A stretch of DNA of 38,825 nucleotides from Pseudomonas fluorescens (GCF_902497745.1 NZ_CABVHJ010000031.1:1-38825), one strand, 5' to 3'; counted from the first letter of the stretch, positions 1 through 7,812 are shown. The notes: generated by a model not told the origin, from the sequence alone. Translations and numbers: made by a program.

Positions 1-91
1 TGCTCAGCAGGTGCGTCTCAAGCCCATGGGAGCGAAGTGTTTGCGCAAAGGTACGTTGCGCAGGCTATCTGTCTGAGATGGCTACCCACTC

Positions 92-424
92 ATGCTGGGC
101 AAAGGCCCCTTCGTTGAACAGTACTTGGAGAAGTTGTACCAGACGCTGCAATACGCTTTGAATGACTACGCCCGTGTATTTGCCTTCAGGTTTGACCTAA
201 GGCTACCGCATGGCAAGAACCTACCTGGTGATGCGATGACCAATAGGGTCATAGCGCGCTTCAGGGCGTCACTGGAGGCGCAGATCAGTCATGATCGTCA
301 GTGCGCACGCCGTCTGAATAGATCAACCCATGACAGCTGTGTCAGGCCCTTCTGGGTGAGGGAGTGTGGACAAGAAGGCCTGCCTCATTACCACTGCATT
401 GTATTGCTTAATCGTGATGCTTAA
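92..424 (+). pseudogene. Inovirus Gp2 / YagK-YfjJ family protein, C-terminally truncated (copy 1)
   Basis: The 110-residue product carries the typical first half of the Gp2/YfjJ domain: an FRFDLRLP strand near residues 31-38, a WVREC segment near 88-92 and a PHYHCIVLLNRDA block at the end. Gp2-like proteins are found in filamentous phages and satellite-like islands and are thought to act in replication. The expected continuation (a tyrosine after NRDA, then the SYLCKAETKDYG-type block) is missing because a TAA falls exactly at that point, and the downstream DNA does not resume the family. A second, separately damaged copy lies at about 3425-3947. I read this as a decayed phage or satellite gene. 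Family assignment is from remembered motifs; the function is inferred. Confidence 0.6.
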
Positions 425-534
425 GGAACACCGTCGCCTGGGAACACGCTACTGCAAGTTCGCGAAAAGCTTTGCGGCGATGGTCACGCTGGCTTGCTGG
501 CAACGTGTCTACGACATTACTTTTCGTTCAGTGC

Positions 535-777
535 CTAGGTATAAATGGCTTTGCCCATCTGCTCAAGCCATACGATGTCCTCCCCTTCAGCTATTCTGAT
601 AACCAAGAAGTCTTCTGGCTCCAGTCCATCCCGGTTATCCGGGTCGTGCAGCCAACGGTATCGAGCGGCATCACGCTCCAACTTATCCACCTGCTCATCC
701 TCTGCGGTCAGGCGATGTTGCAGTTCGTTTGCCTTCTTCGACCAAGCGCGACGCCTCTTATTTCTGTCCAAGGTCAT
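535..777 (-). CDS. Small phage-type protein (hypothetical)
   Basis: Starting at the ATG at 777, this minus-strand frame encodes 80 residues. They form a charged coiled-coil-like stretch (KKANELQHRLTAEDEQVDKL) followed by RDAARYRWLHDPDNRDG and a WLEQMGKAI end. Small proteins with an E/R-rich heptad and a D-A-x-R-Y-R-W-L motif are common in Pseudomonas prophages, with no known function. The open frame extends further upstream into a poly-threonine run, but that run is only the reverse reading of the GGT microsatellite at 846-886, so I prefer the internal start. The start has no convincing ribosome binding site and the end abuts the decayed Gp2 region, so this may be a remnant. Confidence 0.4.
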   Translation of the reverse strand: MTLDRNKRRRAWSKKANELQHRLTAEDEQVDKLERDAARYRWLHDPDNRDGLEPEDFLVIRIAEGEDIVWLEQMGKAIYT

Positions 778-779
778 CG

Positions 780-1677
780 GCGGTATCACGTCCGTGGTCA
801 ACACGGTCGAGGTCGTGATCAAGTTGGGCAAGGCCGTGGTCGGGATGGTGGTGGTGGTGGTGGTGGTGGTGGTGGTGGTGGTGGTGACAGATTTTAGGGA
901 CTGACGGGCATTATCACCCACGATGTGCGCAGTATCAGCAGCTTGGCCAGCCTTATGACCGGTGACTTCGGGCTCTATGCCAACGGCAATGTCAGCAGTG
1001 CACTCACGGCCAGCAAAAAGACCCGGGACGGCAGCACCATGGCGGATTTAATCGCCCAAAACTCGGCCAAGCGCACAACGGTCGATAAGTCCATGGACAC
1101 CCCCTGACCACCGCCGCGGCGAACCTGGATGCCAGCAGTGGCCAGGCATTCAGTGCAAGGCGTCATGGATGTGCTGGTGGCCGGCATTGCTGACCCTGGC
1201 AACGCTATTTCGTTGCTCGGGCTGCTGGCCAGTTACACGCCGTCCACCTTTGGTGGTTCCGGCGTTATCAGCGGCGCCCGCGAGGTCGCCCAGGACGCCA
1301 CCAGCGCCTTGTTGCGTCGTTCAGCCCTGGCGCCTATCGGTGAGGTGGTGGCGACGTATGTGCCGACTTCCTACGACGAGGCCATGACCACCATGGAGAT
1401 GGTGACGGGGTTTATCGACGCCGAGTTGCTGGTGGCCGGTGATGACCGCAGCTACAACGCCATGATTGCCCTGCGCCAATCCGTTGTCAGCGCACTCACC
1501 ACCACCGGTGCGACCATGCCCGCCCTGGAGGCATTCAGCTTTCGGGCGCCGATGCCGGCATTGGTCATGGCCAGTCGGCTGTACCAGGATGCAGGGCGCA
1601 CGGATGAGCTGATCCAGCAGGCGGACCCGATTCACCCGGCGTTTATGCCGACGCATGTAAAAGCGCTGGTTCGATAA
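780..1677 (+). pseudogene. Mu gpN-like phage DNA circularization/tail protein remnant, frameshifted
   Basis: The 3' part (1129-1677) reads as the C-terminus of a phage DNA-circularization (Mu gpN) protein: a YNAMIALRQSVVSAL helix, then FRAPMPALVMASRLYQDAGR and a closing HPAFMPTHVKAL, which matches the family's usual R-x-P-L-P-A-L-V-x-A-x-x-Y-x-D-A-x-R pattern. Coding continuity is broken. The frame covering 925-1107 ends at a stop, the expected residues LTTAAANLDASSGQAFSA continue in another frame from about 1106 to 1160, and the frame then returns for GVMDVLVAGIADPGNAI. Upstream, the coding frame passes through a GTG run giving a polyvaline stretch. The N-terminal domain is not recognisable. 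This is a remnant of a Mu-like or tailocin-like tail region. Confidence 0.55.
846..886. repeat. GGT/TGG trinucleotide microsatellite
   Basis: There are 41 bases of uninterrupted TGG repeats, about 13.7 units. It lies inside the gpN-like remnant, where it reads as polyvaline on the + strand and polythreonine on the - strand. A change in unit number would not change frame. Confidence 0.95.
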
Positions 1678-1743
1678 TTAGGGCCGTTGAGTGCGTTGTG
1701 GGGAGATAAACGGACTAATAATTTGAGATGCCGTGGAGGGTGA

Positions 1744-2010
1744 ATGCTATCGAAAGAGTATTCGATGTCGGTAAGTCGCAAACCTATGTGCAATAGGCGT
1801 CGTGGTGAAGGTACTTATGGAAATAAAATTGTTTTCGGGGGCGAACCTGTGCGGACATCATCTGATGTGAAACAGGTGTCAGTTATAGTCGCTCGGCGAC
1901 GGGGGCATGGCTGTCAGTGTTTCGAAAAGTATTTTCTGACATGTAGGGTAGTAAAATTACTTATCGCAAAGGAGTTGAATGATGGCCAAGCAATTTGTGT
2001 GGGATGCTGA
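1744..2010 (+). CDS. Possible small ORF, unknown
   Basis: This is an 88-codon frame with a GGAGG four bases upstream of the ATG. It overlaps the start of the next gene by about 30 bases. The product is basic (several RRR clusters) and matches no family I recognise. The region lies between a phage remnant and an AT-rich orphan gene. The good ribosome binding site is the only support, and it may equally be a chance frame in the leader of the downstream gene. Confidence 0.2.
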   Translation: MLSKEYSMSVSRKPMCNRRRGEGTYGNKIVFGGEPVRTSSDVKQVSVIVARRRGHGCQCFEKYFLTCRVVKLLIAKELNDGQAICVGC

Positions 2011-2995
2011 TAAAGATCAGGTTTATGATAGTTCCTATGGCAGTCAAACGGTGACTTGTAGTAATGGTGTGTCATTTGCAAAACATAATTCCACATTTGT
2101 AGCCCAGCAAGCGAATGTGGTATTTAAACAGGTGGCTATGGTGTCTCCGCAACGTACTCCATGGTCTGGAACTAAAAATAGAAATACTATATCTGTATTG
2201 TCAGGAGATGTTGCTTTTGATTTTGGTAATTATTCATCTTTCGTTTATTTATACTCCAACAGCACTGCGCCAGGACTGATTGTCACCGGGGGGGGGAGGC
2301 TTACTATCAGTAATTTAAGCGGGTTTATCGTTGATGGCGACATTGAGGTAAGTGGTGGTACGCTACATCTTGAAAGTGTAAATTTATTTAGTTGGCCTGA
2401 GATGGCAAGCACACTGCTGATCAATAGAGGGGGAACGTTGTCGGTTGATGTATTTGAAAAGAACTCAGCTTGCAAAATTGGTCGTACTGTTGTTGAGGGC
2501 GGGAGCATGAGTTTGAGAACCGGGGCTATATATTTTGGTTCTGGGTTAAGGTCAGCTAACTCAACTATTGATTTGCAGTGTGATAATTTTTCGTTGAGTG
2601 GGTCTGGAGGCGTGGGCAGTGAATTTGATTATTCCTTTCGTCGCAGTTCAAAAACATCCATAGTGGCAGATAAAAGTGTCGCTCTTTCTGAGGGGGTTAA
2701 ATTTAGCCTTGCGGATGATGCCAGTCTTTCTATAGCGGGGATTGATCCCGAAGTGTTTTCAGGTCCGGCCAAGTTTAAATTTGATTTCGATACGAAACAG
2801 TCAGAGGTGGAGTGTTTGGCGACTTTGGTGTTAGAGCCGGCAAATCCTTTTATGGAGAATTTGATCTGGGCTAATGAATATATTACTATTGATGGATCTC
2901 CGGTTTCTAGAGAGGATTCTTGGCGGAAGTTTACAAAAGTCCTAAGTGTAAATCCGAGTACGCAGCAAACAGTTGTGACAATCAAAATGATATAG
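1982..2995 (+). CDS. Beta-strand-rich orphan protein with G9 tract
   Basis: The product is about 337 residues. Two adjacent ATGs exist (1979 and 1982); the second is chosen because AAAGGAG at 1968-1974 lies seven bases upstream of it. There is no signal peptide or transmembrane segment. From about residue 80 the sequence is a chain of short beta-type repeats with alternating hydrophobic and polar residues and many Gly, Ser and Asn (for example GGGRLTISNLSGFIVDGDIE, then VSGGTLHLES), resembling a right-handed beta-solenoid or autotransporter-passenger fold. A 60-base sample (2221-2280) has 22 G/C, far below the T6SS genes, which suggests acquired DNA. A run of nine G at 2288-2296 encodes Gly residues 103-105 and could slip. 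A strong terminator follows at once. Function unknown; a phage appendage or secreted cargo is possible. Confidence 0.6.
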   Translation: MAKQFVWDADKDQVYDSSYGSQTVTCSNGVSFAKHNSTFVAQQANVVFKQVAMVSPQRTPWSGTKNRNTISVLSGDVAFDFGNYSSFVYLYSNSTAPGLIVTGGGRLTISNLSGFIVDGDIEVSGGTLHLESVNLFSWPEMASTLLINRGGTLSVDVFEKNSACKIGRTVVEGGSMSLRTGAIYFGSGLRSANSTIDLQCDNFSLSGSGGVGSEFDYSFRRSSKTSIVADKSVALSEGVKFSLADDASLSIAGIDPEVFSGPAKFKFDFDTKQSEVECLATLVLEPANPFMENLIWANEYITIDGSPVSREDSWRKFTKVLSVNPSTQQTVVTIKMI

Positions 2996-3015
2996 TAAAA
3001 GTTTTCGTAGCGAAG

Positions 3016-3054
3016 AAACCCCAGTGCTCGTAAGAGCCCTGGGGTTTTTGGCTT
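3016..3054 (+). terminator. Rho-independent terminator after the beta-rich orphan gene
   Basis: AAACCCCAG pairs with CTGGGGTTT, and inside it GCTC pairs with GAGC around a GTAA loop, with one T/C mismatch between the two stems. A T-rich tail (TTTTTGGCTTTT) follows. It lies about 20 bases after the stop at 2993-2995. Confidence 0.85.
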
Positions 3055-3233
3055 TTAAGTCCAACGAACCCACTCTTTCACAAGCTTGAATTCCCCTTTT
3101 CAGCAACGGCACATCCGGAATCATGAGCACACAGGCGGGGCAGCAGCGTTCCGTCATGGCCTTGATCTTCGAGGTCACCGGGGGCAGCGTGATAAGCAGA
3201 TGGCACTTACGACCGCTCGCAAATCTTGGTTGT

Positions 3234-3441
3234 TCAAGAAGTCGGTGGCTGGATGAGGTGGGCAAACAGATCGCCTTGCGGAAAATCGACACCCGATGAC
3301 GCCAGGTAGTCGCGTTGTTCGGTCGCTCCCCCACCTTTGGCAACAATGCCGAGATTGAGCTTGGCGATCAATTCGATGATGTTGTCCAGAATATGCGGCG
3401 AGCACGCGTCAACGGTAAGCGCTCCATAAAAAACTCCACCA
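3234..3441 (-). pseudogene. EAL-domain (c-di-GMP phosphodiesterase) gene, C-terminal remnant
   Basis: Read on the minus strand from about 3441 to the TGA at 3234-3236, this frame gives the end of an EAL domain: a conserved-type segment LTVDACSPHILDNIIELIAK, then LNLGIVAKGGGATEQRDYLA, then SSGVDFPQGDLFAHLIQ. These correspond to the family's VVAEGVETEEQ and GVDxxQGYLF blocks. The glutamate of the AEG motif is replaced by lysine, so the remnant would be catalytically dead even if expressed. Everything upstream of about 3441 is lost at a junction with the Gp2-like pseudogene reading the other way. No start or ribosome binding site is evident. This is a fragment of a signalling gene cut by recombination. 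Confidence 0.6.
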
Positions 3442-3947
3442 ATTTCAGGATGGGGCGATTCAAGTGTCCGCAGTTCGTTTCGATCTACGCTTTCCTGATG
3501 ACTCTTTGCCCGATTCAGGCAGCACCGTCATCTCCAGGTTTGTCGATTCTTTGACCTTCAGGATCCAGTCAGCTCGAAAGCGCTCAGAGCGCCTGAACGG
3601 CTCTGCACATCGAACCAGTGTCCGCTGGTGCTGGGTCAGGGAGATGGGGCGGCAGGGTCGGCCTCACTACCACTTCGTGCTGCTACTTAATCGGGATGCG
3701 TACCACACCGTGGGACGCTTTCAATCAGAGAGGGAGAATCTCTACAGCCGTATTCAGGCTGCCTGGGCGAGTGCGTTGGGGGTTACGTTCGGGCTTAGTG
3801 CATGTTCCTGCAAACGCTGCATTCCACCTCTCTCAGGATGATTCGGGGGAGATGGATCGATACTTCCATCGGGTCAGTTACCTCTGTAAGGCTGAGACCA
3901 AGGATTACGGTAAGCGATGCCGTGCGTTTGGTTGTAGTAGGGGGTAA
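3425..3947 (+). pseudogene. Inovirus Gp2 / YagK-YfjJ family protein, frameshifted (copy 2)
   Basis: The first frame (clear from about 3464) reads SAVRFDLRFPDDS, then a WCWVREMGRQGRPHYHFVLL block and NRDAYHTVGRF. Near 3793-3800 the family continues in another frame as GLVHVPANAAFHLSQDDS, then MDRYFHRVSYLCKAETKDYG and RCRAFGCSRG, ending at 3947. The two frames together rebuild the YfjJ C-terminal domain, so a single indel has split the gene. The 5' end overlaps and joins the EAL remnant and no proper start codon is seen. It is homologous to copy 1 at 92-424 but clearly diverged. An IS30 element begins only 22 bases after the stop. Confidence 0.65.
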
Positions 3948-3969
3948 TGCGCCTTGCGTAGGGCTCGGC

Positions 3970-5055
3970 GGTCTCAAGGACCAAGTGCAACACCTGATGT
4001 AAGGTGTTGCCATGCCAACGAAGTACACACATCTCAGCACTGAGGAGCGTGTCGCCATCATGGTGATGCAGCTTCAACATCTTTCTCTGCGAGCTATCGC
4101 CGTTTTACTCAGGCGTCATCCCAGTACCATTAGCCGTGAGATCAGGCGGCACAGCCAACTGGGTCGATACGATTCGGCTCACGCCGCCAGCAGGGCTCGA
4201 GTGCTACGTCACAAGCCTCGCCGCCAGTCTCGTTTGTGCTCTGGCTCTGAGTTGTTCCAAGTGATCATGGAAATGCTGCGCATTGGCTGGTCACCCCAGC
4301 AAATTGCCAGCAGACTACGCAGTATCTGGCCCGATCATCCCGAGCGACATGTGAGTCACGAAACCATCTACCTGGCTATTTATGCCTATCCGCGAGGGGA
4401 GCTGAAGCGCCAGCTCATCAGCTACTTGCGCCAAGGTAAGGGCAAGCGCCGCCCGCGAACCCAGAGTGCCACACGTCGAGAGCGCTACCCTGCGGAACTC
4501 AGCATTCACCTGCGTCCACCGGAGGTCGAAGATCGCCTTGTTCCTGGGCACTGGGAAAGCGACCTGATCATCGGGGCCAACAATCGCTCTGCTGTCGCTA
4601 CGATGGTTGAGCGCACTAGTCGTTATGTGATCCTGGCAAAACTCGACGCGCCGACCGCCGATGCAGCAGCTCAAGCCATTACCAGAGAGATGTCGCGGAT
4701 GGCGCCATCACTGCTGAAAACCATGACGCACGACCAAGGCGGTGAAATGGCCCGTCACGCCGAAATCACGGCCCACACCGGCATGAAGATTTACTTTGCT
4801 GATCCGCACAGCCCATGGCAACGCGGCAGTAATGAAAATACCAACGGCTTGCTGCGCCAGTATTTGCCCAAAGGCACTGATCTCTCGCTGGTCACCCAGG
4901 AACGGCTGGACGAAATTGCCGACTTGCTGAACACTCGGCCACGCCAGACGCTGGGCTGGAAGTTTCCGGTCGAGGTACTGGTTGATTACCTTCAACTATC
5001 CGCGAGCAACAAGCTCGAAACCATCAACTGACTGTTGCACTTGGAACCTGAGACC
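3970..5055 (+). mobile_element. IS30-family insertion sequence
   Basis: The terminal inverted repeats are visible: the left end begins GGTCTCAAGGACCAAGTGCA, and the right end in reverse complement begins GGTCTCAGGTTCCAAGTGCA. They enclose a full-length IS30-type transposase. The dinucleotide GC borders both ends (3968-3969 and 5056-5057) and may be the target duplication. Because the flank extends the palindrome by GGC/GCC, the exact ends could shift by two or three bases. The element is about 1.09 kb and appears intact. Confidence 0.85.
4012..5031 (+). CDS. IS30-family transposase
   Basis: The 339-residue protein is full length for the family. The N-terminus has the IS30 helix-turn-helix (YTHLSTEERVAIMVM through LLRRHPSTISREIRR, residues about 5-45). 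The catalytic domain follows with D184 (GHWESDLI), D241 (MTHDQGGEM) and E275 (SNENTNGLLRQYLPKG). The 33 residues between the second aspartate and the glutamate are as expected for an IS30 DDE enzyme. It cuts and joins the element ends in cytoplasmic DNA transposition. The start ATG lies 42 bases inside the left inverted repeat. No frameshift or stop is present, so it should be active. Confidence 0.95.
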   Translation: MPTKYTHLSTEERVAIMVMQLQHLSLRAIAVLLRRHPSTISREIRRHSQLGRYDSAHAASRARVLRHKPRRQSRLCSGSELFQVIMEMLRIGWSPQQIASRLRSIWPDHPERHVSHETIYLAIYAYPRGELKRQLISYLRQGKGKRRPRTQSATRRERYPAELSIHLRPPEVEDRLVPGHWESDLIIGANNRSAVATMVERTSRYVILAKLDAPTADAAAQAITREMSRMAPSLLKTMTHDQGGEMARHAEITAHTGMKIYFADPHSPWQRGSNENTNGLLRQYLPKGTDLSLVTQERLDEIADLLNTRPRQTLGWKFPVEVLVDYLQLSASNKLETIN

Positions 5056-5772
5056 GCCTGCCCCCCGTGCAATCCTGCACACACACACAGATCCTCACCG
5101 TGCCGAAACTGATCAATCAGGGATGTGCCCGTAGCTTTTGTCGCCATCTCCCAGAGCCTCCCTTGGAGTCTGATACTTTCGCGCACTGAGACGTCCAGAT
5201 CAAAAAAATGAGATGTGGCGAGGAGATATGTTTGGGGGCTCGGGTGATAGTTGGATCAGCTCGTTATTTACCAATTGCCTACGAGTTAGAAAGTCTTACA
5301 GGCTGGATGAAAGGGTGTCTTGTTGAGTACGCCTAAAAAATGTCTTTCGTCGATGCGGAAGCCGCCGGAAACGTAAGTAAACCGACGCGAGTCAGTGTGA
5401 TGTCCTGGCAAAGATTTTACTGGCTTGGGTGAACCTTGTTATTCGAAGAATAAAGGTGGTTGCACAGGTGCAGAGACTTAAAGTTACCTTGTTGATGTTG
5501 TTCAAGTGATCGGTTCAGAGTAAGGGTTTGCGCTGCGAGCTATAATTTGATTAAAGCACGCTTGCAATAATTGCGGCCAGTGAAATGCCAAGCTTCTAAG
5601 TGCGTTTGGCTCTAATACCCCTCTTGATAGAAGAGAAGAATTTTATACGGAGCAATAAATAAGGAGACATCCTCCCAGCTGATAGATTTAAATATAACAG
5701 ATGTTATACGATGTGTTTCATGTGTCTTATTAAGAGCGCAGCCTCTTACATTAAACATTGGTGGAGATTGAA
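5056..5772. other. Intergenic stretch, no gene recognised
   Basis: There are 717 bases between the IS30 element and the small AT-rich gene. The first ~130 bases are GC-rich and contain a short CA repeat near 5079-5092; the rest becomes AT-rich. Short open frames on both strands show no family resemblance and no good ribosome binding site. The promoter of the gene at 5773 is presumably in its last 200 bases, but I cannot place it. Confidence 0.6.
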
Positions 5773-6228
5773 ATGTGCGATTGTGGCGATGGTAAGTACT
5801 CAAATGATGAAATTGTGGAAGAAAATAACTGGGTATTTGATCATGGAAGAACTGGGTATGTTTATTTTCGGAATGATTGGGGGAGTAATATAACTAATCT
5901 TACTATTCGTCATAGATCATGCAACTATATAAATTGCACTGATCAGCATATATATAATTCAGTTGCAAGTGGGGAAACAACTACTCCATTTGCATTTGAA
6001 TACTACACTGGTGAAAACAGTTGCTATGATTATTGGTGGATTGCATTTACTTGTAATGGAGTTACTTACACCGTTAAAGATAATTTTTATTGTTCCGTTT
6101 CAAATGATGATGATGGTGATGTTTATCTTGCAATTAGTGGGTCGCAAAAGAAGCTTTTTGTCAATTTTTCAAAAGGCCACAAAGGATCAAACACAGGTTC
6201 TAGCGGATGCTATGTTCATATTACTTAG
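5773..6228 (+). CDS. Small cysteine-rich orphan protein in an AT-rich island
   Basis: The 151-residue product starts at the ATG at 5773, chosen because GGAG lies six bases upstream; a longer TTG-initiated reading from 5758 adds five residues. There is no signal peptide. The sequence is rich in aromatic residues, Asn, Asp and Ser and contains eight cysteines (CDC at the start, SCNYINC, NSC, TCN, YCS, GCY). Its short alternating strands (TGYVYFRND, NLTIRHRSC, DYWWIAFTCNG, DVYLAISGS, KLFVNFS) suggest a compact beta-sandwich such as a lectin- or aegerolysin-like fold, but I recognise no family. A 60-base sample (5881-5940) has only 18 G/C, so it is clearly foreign to the surrounding genome. It stands alone between an IS30 element and an IS5 remnant. 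Confidence 0.55.
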   Translation: MCDCGDGKYSNDEIVEENNWVFDHGRTGYVYFRNDWGSNITNLTIRHRSCNYINCTDQHIYNSVASGETTTPFAFEYYTGENSCYDYWWIAFTCNGVTYTVKDNFYCSVSNDDDGDVYLAISGSQKKLFVNFSKGHKGSNTGSSGCYVHIT

Positions 6229-6551
6229 GTTCAGGGCTTATTAATTGATCCCAAAGATGATCGTTACTGCTATGCAGATTGCGGACATGAAAGTATATAA
6301 AGCAAAAATTAACTAATATTTTAATCTCTTTGGGGTCCATTCCCCGCCGCTTGCGGCGTAAGTTTCACGGATGAGAGATTTCATGTGAGGGTATCGCCAG
6401 CTTAGGGGAGGTCTGAAGTAGTCATGTATTTCTGGCTGACTTAAGCCTCCGCCGTTTTTGAAAACGGCGAATCGATCAAAGGCGATCAGGTCATCCGCTC
6501 ATTTCTGCATTTTTAGCCGCCGCGAGCATCTCACGGCAGCCATTCCCGACA
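6229..6551. other. Intergenic stretch with two perfect short hairpins
   Basis: CGCCGC-TT-GCGGCG at 6345-6358 and a 9-bp-stem palindrome at 6450-6469 (CGCCGTTTT-TG-AAAACGGCG) lie between the AT-rich gene and the IS5 transposase tail. The first could stop transcription from the small gene but has only a short T stretch. The second may belong to the end of the decayed IS. No gene is recognised. Confidence 0.5.
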
Positions 6552-6790
6552 TTACAGGCGCACCTCTCCTGCATTCGTCAGTAAATGTCTGCACGCCATC
6601 CACAGATTCGACAGCTCAAACAGCGTCACTAGCTGTGCCGTATTCTTGGCCAGGCCACGGAAACGCGCCTTTACATAACCGAACTGGCACTTGATCGCAC
6701 CCGGTACTGGGGCTCGACCTTCTCCCTTGCCTGCGCTTTGGCATATTCGATCTTACGTCGCAGACGGCCGATCAAACTCTGTTTTCCTTG
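6552..6790 (-). pseudogene. IS5-family transposase, C-terminal remnant
   Basis: On the minus strand the frame ending at the TAA at 6552-6554 reads IKCQFGYVKARFRGLAKNTA, then QLVTLFELSNLWMACRHLLT and NAGEVRL, the characteristic end of IS5-group transposases (family form IKRQFGYVKxRYRGLAKNTAQL). Just upstream, RKIEYAKAQAREKVEPQYR continues the family in a different frame, so there is an indel near 6697. Nothing of the N-terminal two thirds is present. This is an inactive scar of an insertion sequence immediately next to the LysR gene end. Confidence 0.75.
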
Positions 6791-6836
6791 GGCACGGGTT
6801 GGAGCCAGTCGTATTGAAGAAATTGCGCTGGCCTAA

Positions 6837-7700
6837 TCATGCATGCGCAAGTGTTGGGACAACGGCAGAAAACTGCACTGGCCGATTCGACTGAAAATAC
6901 TCGTGCAAGGTTCGCAGCGTAGGCAGCTCCAGGGCCTGTCCGGCATAACAGAGGCCGACGCGGCGAGTCGGCATCGGCAGGTGCCAGGCGCGTGTTACCA
7001 CCCCTTTATGGCCCATAACTAACGATTGCGGCAGCATTGCGACCCCGATACCGGCACAGACCATATTCAGTGCCTGCTTCAATGAGCCGGCATTCCCGGC
7101 CACCGCCCCTGGCGAACGGCCGTACAGGGCCATCAAGCGTTGATGGGAGACGTGCTGTGGGCAGGTAATCCAATCGTCAATGGGCGTCCAACGCTGTTCC
7201 TGTGAGCCCTGCGCCATGGGGTGTTCGACGGGCAGGGTCATCACGTAGGACTCTTCCCAGAGCGGCAGGAACAATTCGTCCTCGCAGCACAGCTCTTCCA
7301 CGGCCAGGCGGGCATCGCCCTGGCAACCTTCTTTCAGGGTCAGTAACAAATTCGGCAGCGCTTGATGGGCCATACGTATGAATCCTTCGATGTGACTGTC
7401 GGCAATGTCACCTTCCACACCCAGCTCGAGCAGTGCGCGGCTTTCGCCTGCGCGAAACAATCGGCTCAAAGCCATGGCGTCTGCAACCATCCGCCGCGCC
7501 TGTGGATACAGCACTCGCGCCTCTTCAGTCACCTCTACGCCCCGTGGCTGGCGGATGAACAGCGTCGTACCCAACTCTTGCTCCAGCTGCTTGATGGTCA
7601 CCGAGAGCGTCGGCTGGCTGATAAACAAACGCTGCGCCGCCGACGTGATATTGCGCTCCTCAAAGACGGCCAGAAAGGCTTTGAGATGACGGATATCCAT
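6837..7700 (-). CDS. LysR-family transcriptional regulator
   Basis: The 287-residue product has the usual LysR length. The winged helix-turn-helix is at residues about 1-60 (MDIRHLKAFLAVFEERNITS, SAAQRLFISQPTLSVTIKQLE, ELGTTLFIR). A periplasmic-binding-protein-like effector domain follows, including LKQALNMVCAGIGVAMLPQS near residue 220. It is transcribed divergently from the short-chain dehydrogenase at 7813, with 112 bases between them, the classic arrangement in which the LysR protein controls its neighbour. The effector is unknown. The C-terminal end abuts an IS5 remnant but looks complete. Confidence 0.9.
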   Translation of the reverse strand: MDIRHLKAFLAVFEERNITSAAQRLFISQPTLSVTIKQLEQELGTTLFIRQPRGVEVTEEARVLYPQARRMVADAMALSRLFRAGESRALLELGVEGDIADSHIEGFIRMAHQALPNLLLTLKEGCQGDARLAVEELCCEDELFLPLWEESYVMTLPVEHPMAQGSQEQRWTPIDDWITCPQHVSHQRLMALYGRSPGAVAGNAGSLKQALNMVCAGIGVAMLPQSLVMGHKGVVTRAWHLPMPTRRVGLCYAGQALELPTLRTLHEYFQSNRPVQFSAVVPTLAHA

Positions 7701-7750
7701 AGTTTGTTCCGATGCCAGAGAGAGGAATAAGGCATTTTTCAGCCTTAAAA

Positions 7751-7766
7751 ACAGTAAATATACTGT
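7751..7766. promoter_or_regulatory. Candidate operator palindrome between LysR gene and dehydrogenase
   Basis: ACAGTA and TACTGT form perfect 6-bp arms around AATA in the AT-rich divergent intergenic region, 47 bases upstream of the dehydrogenase ATG and 51 bases from the LysR start. The position and symmetry fit a LysR-type binding site. Binding itself is inferred. Confidence 0.45.
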
Positions 7767-7812
7767 GGGCCAAGCTTAGTTATTTATTTTTCGTATTTCA
7801 GGAGATTCACGC

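Noticed and set aside
778..921. N-terminal poly-threonine extension of the minus-strand phage ORF
   Set aside because: It is only the reverse reading of the GGT microsatellite; an internal ATG at 777 gives the recognisable protein.
3052..3233. Minus-strand frame with a CCPAC pair suggesting a zinc-ribbon transposase tail
   Set aside because: Only one Cys pair and no further family blocks; too weak to call.
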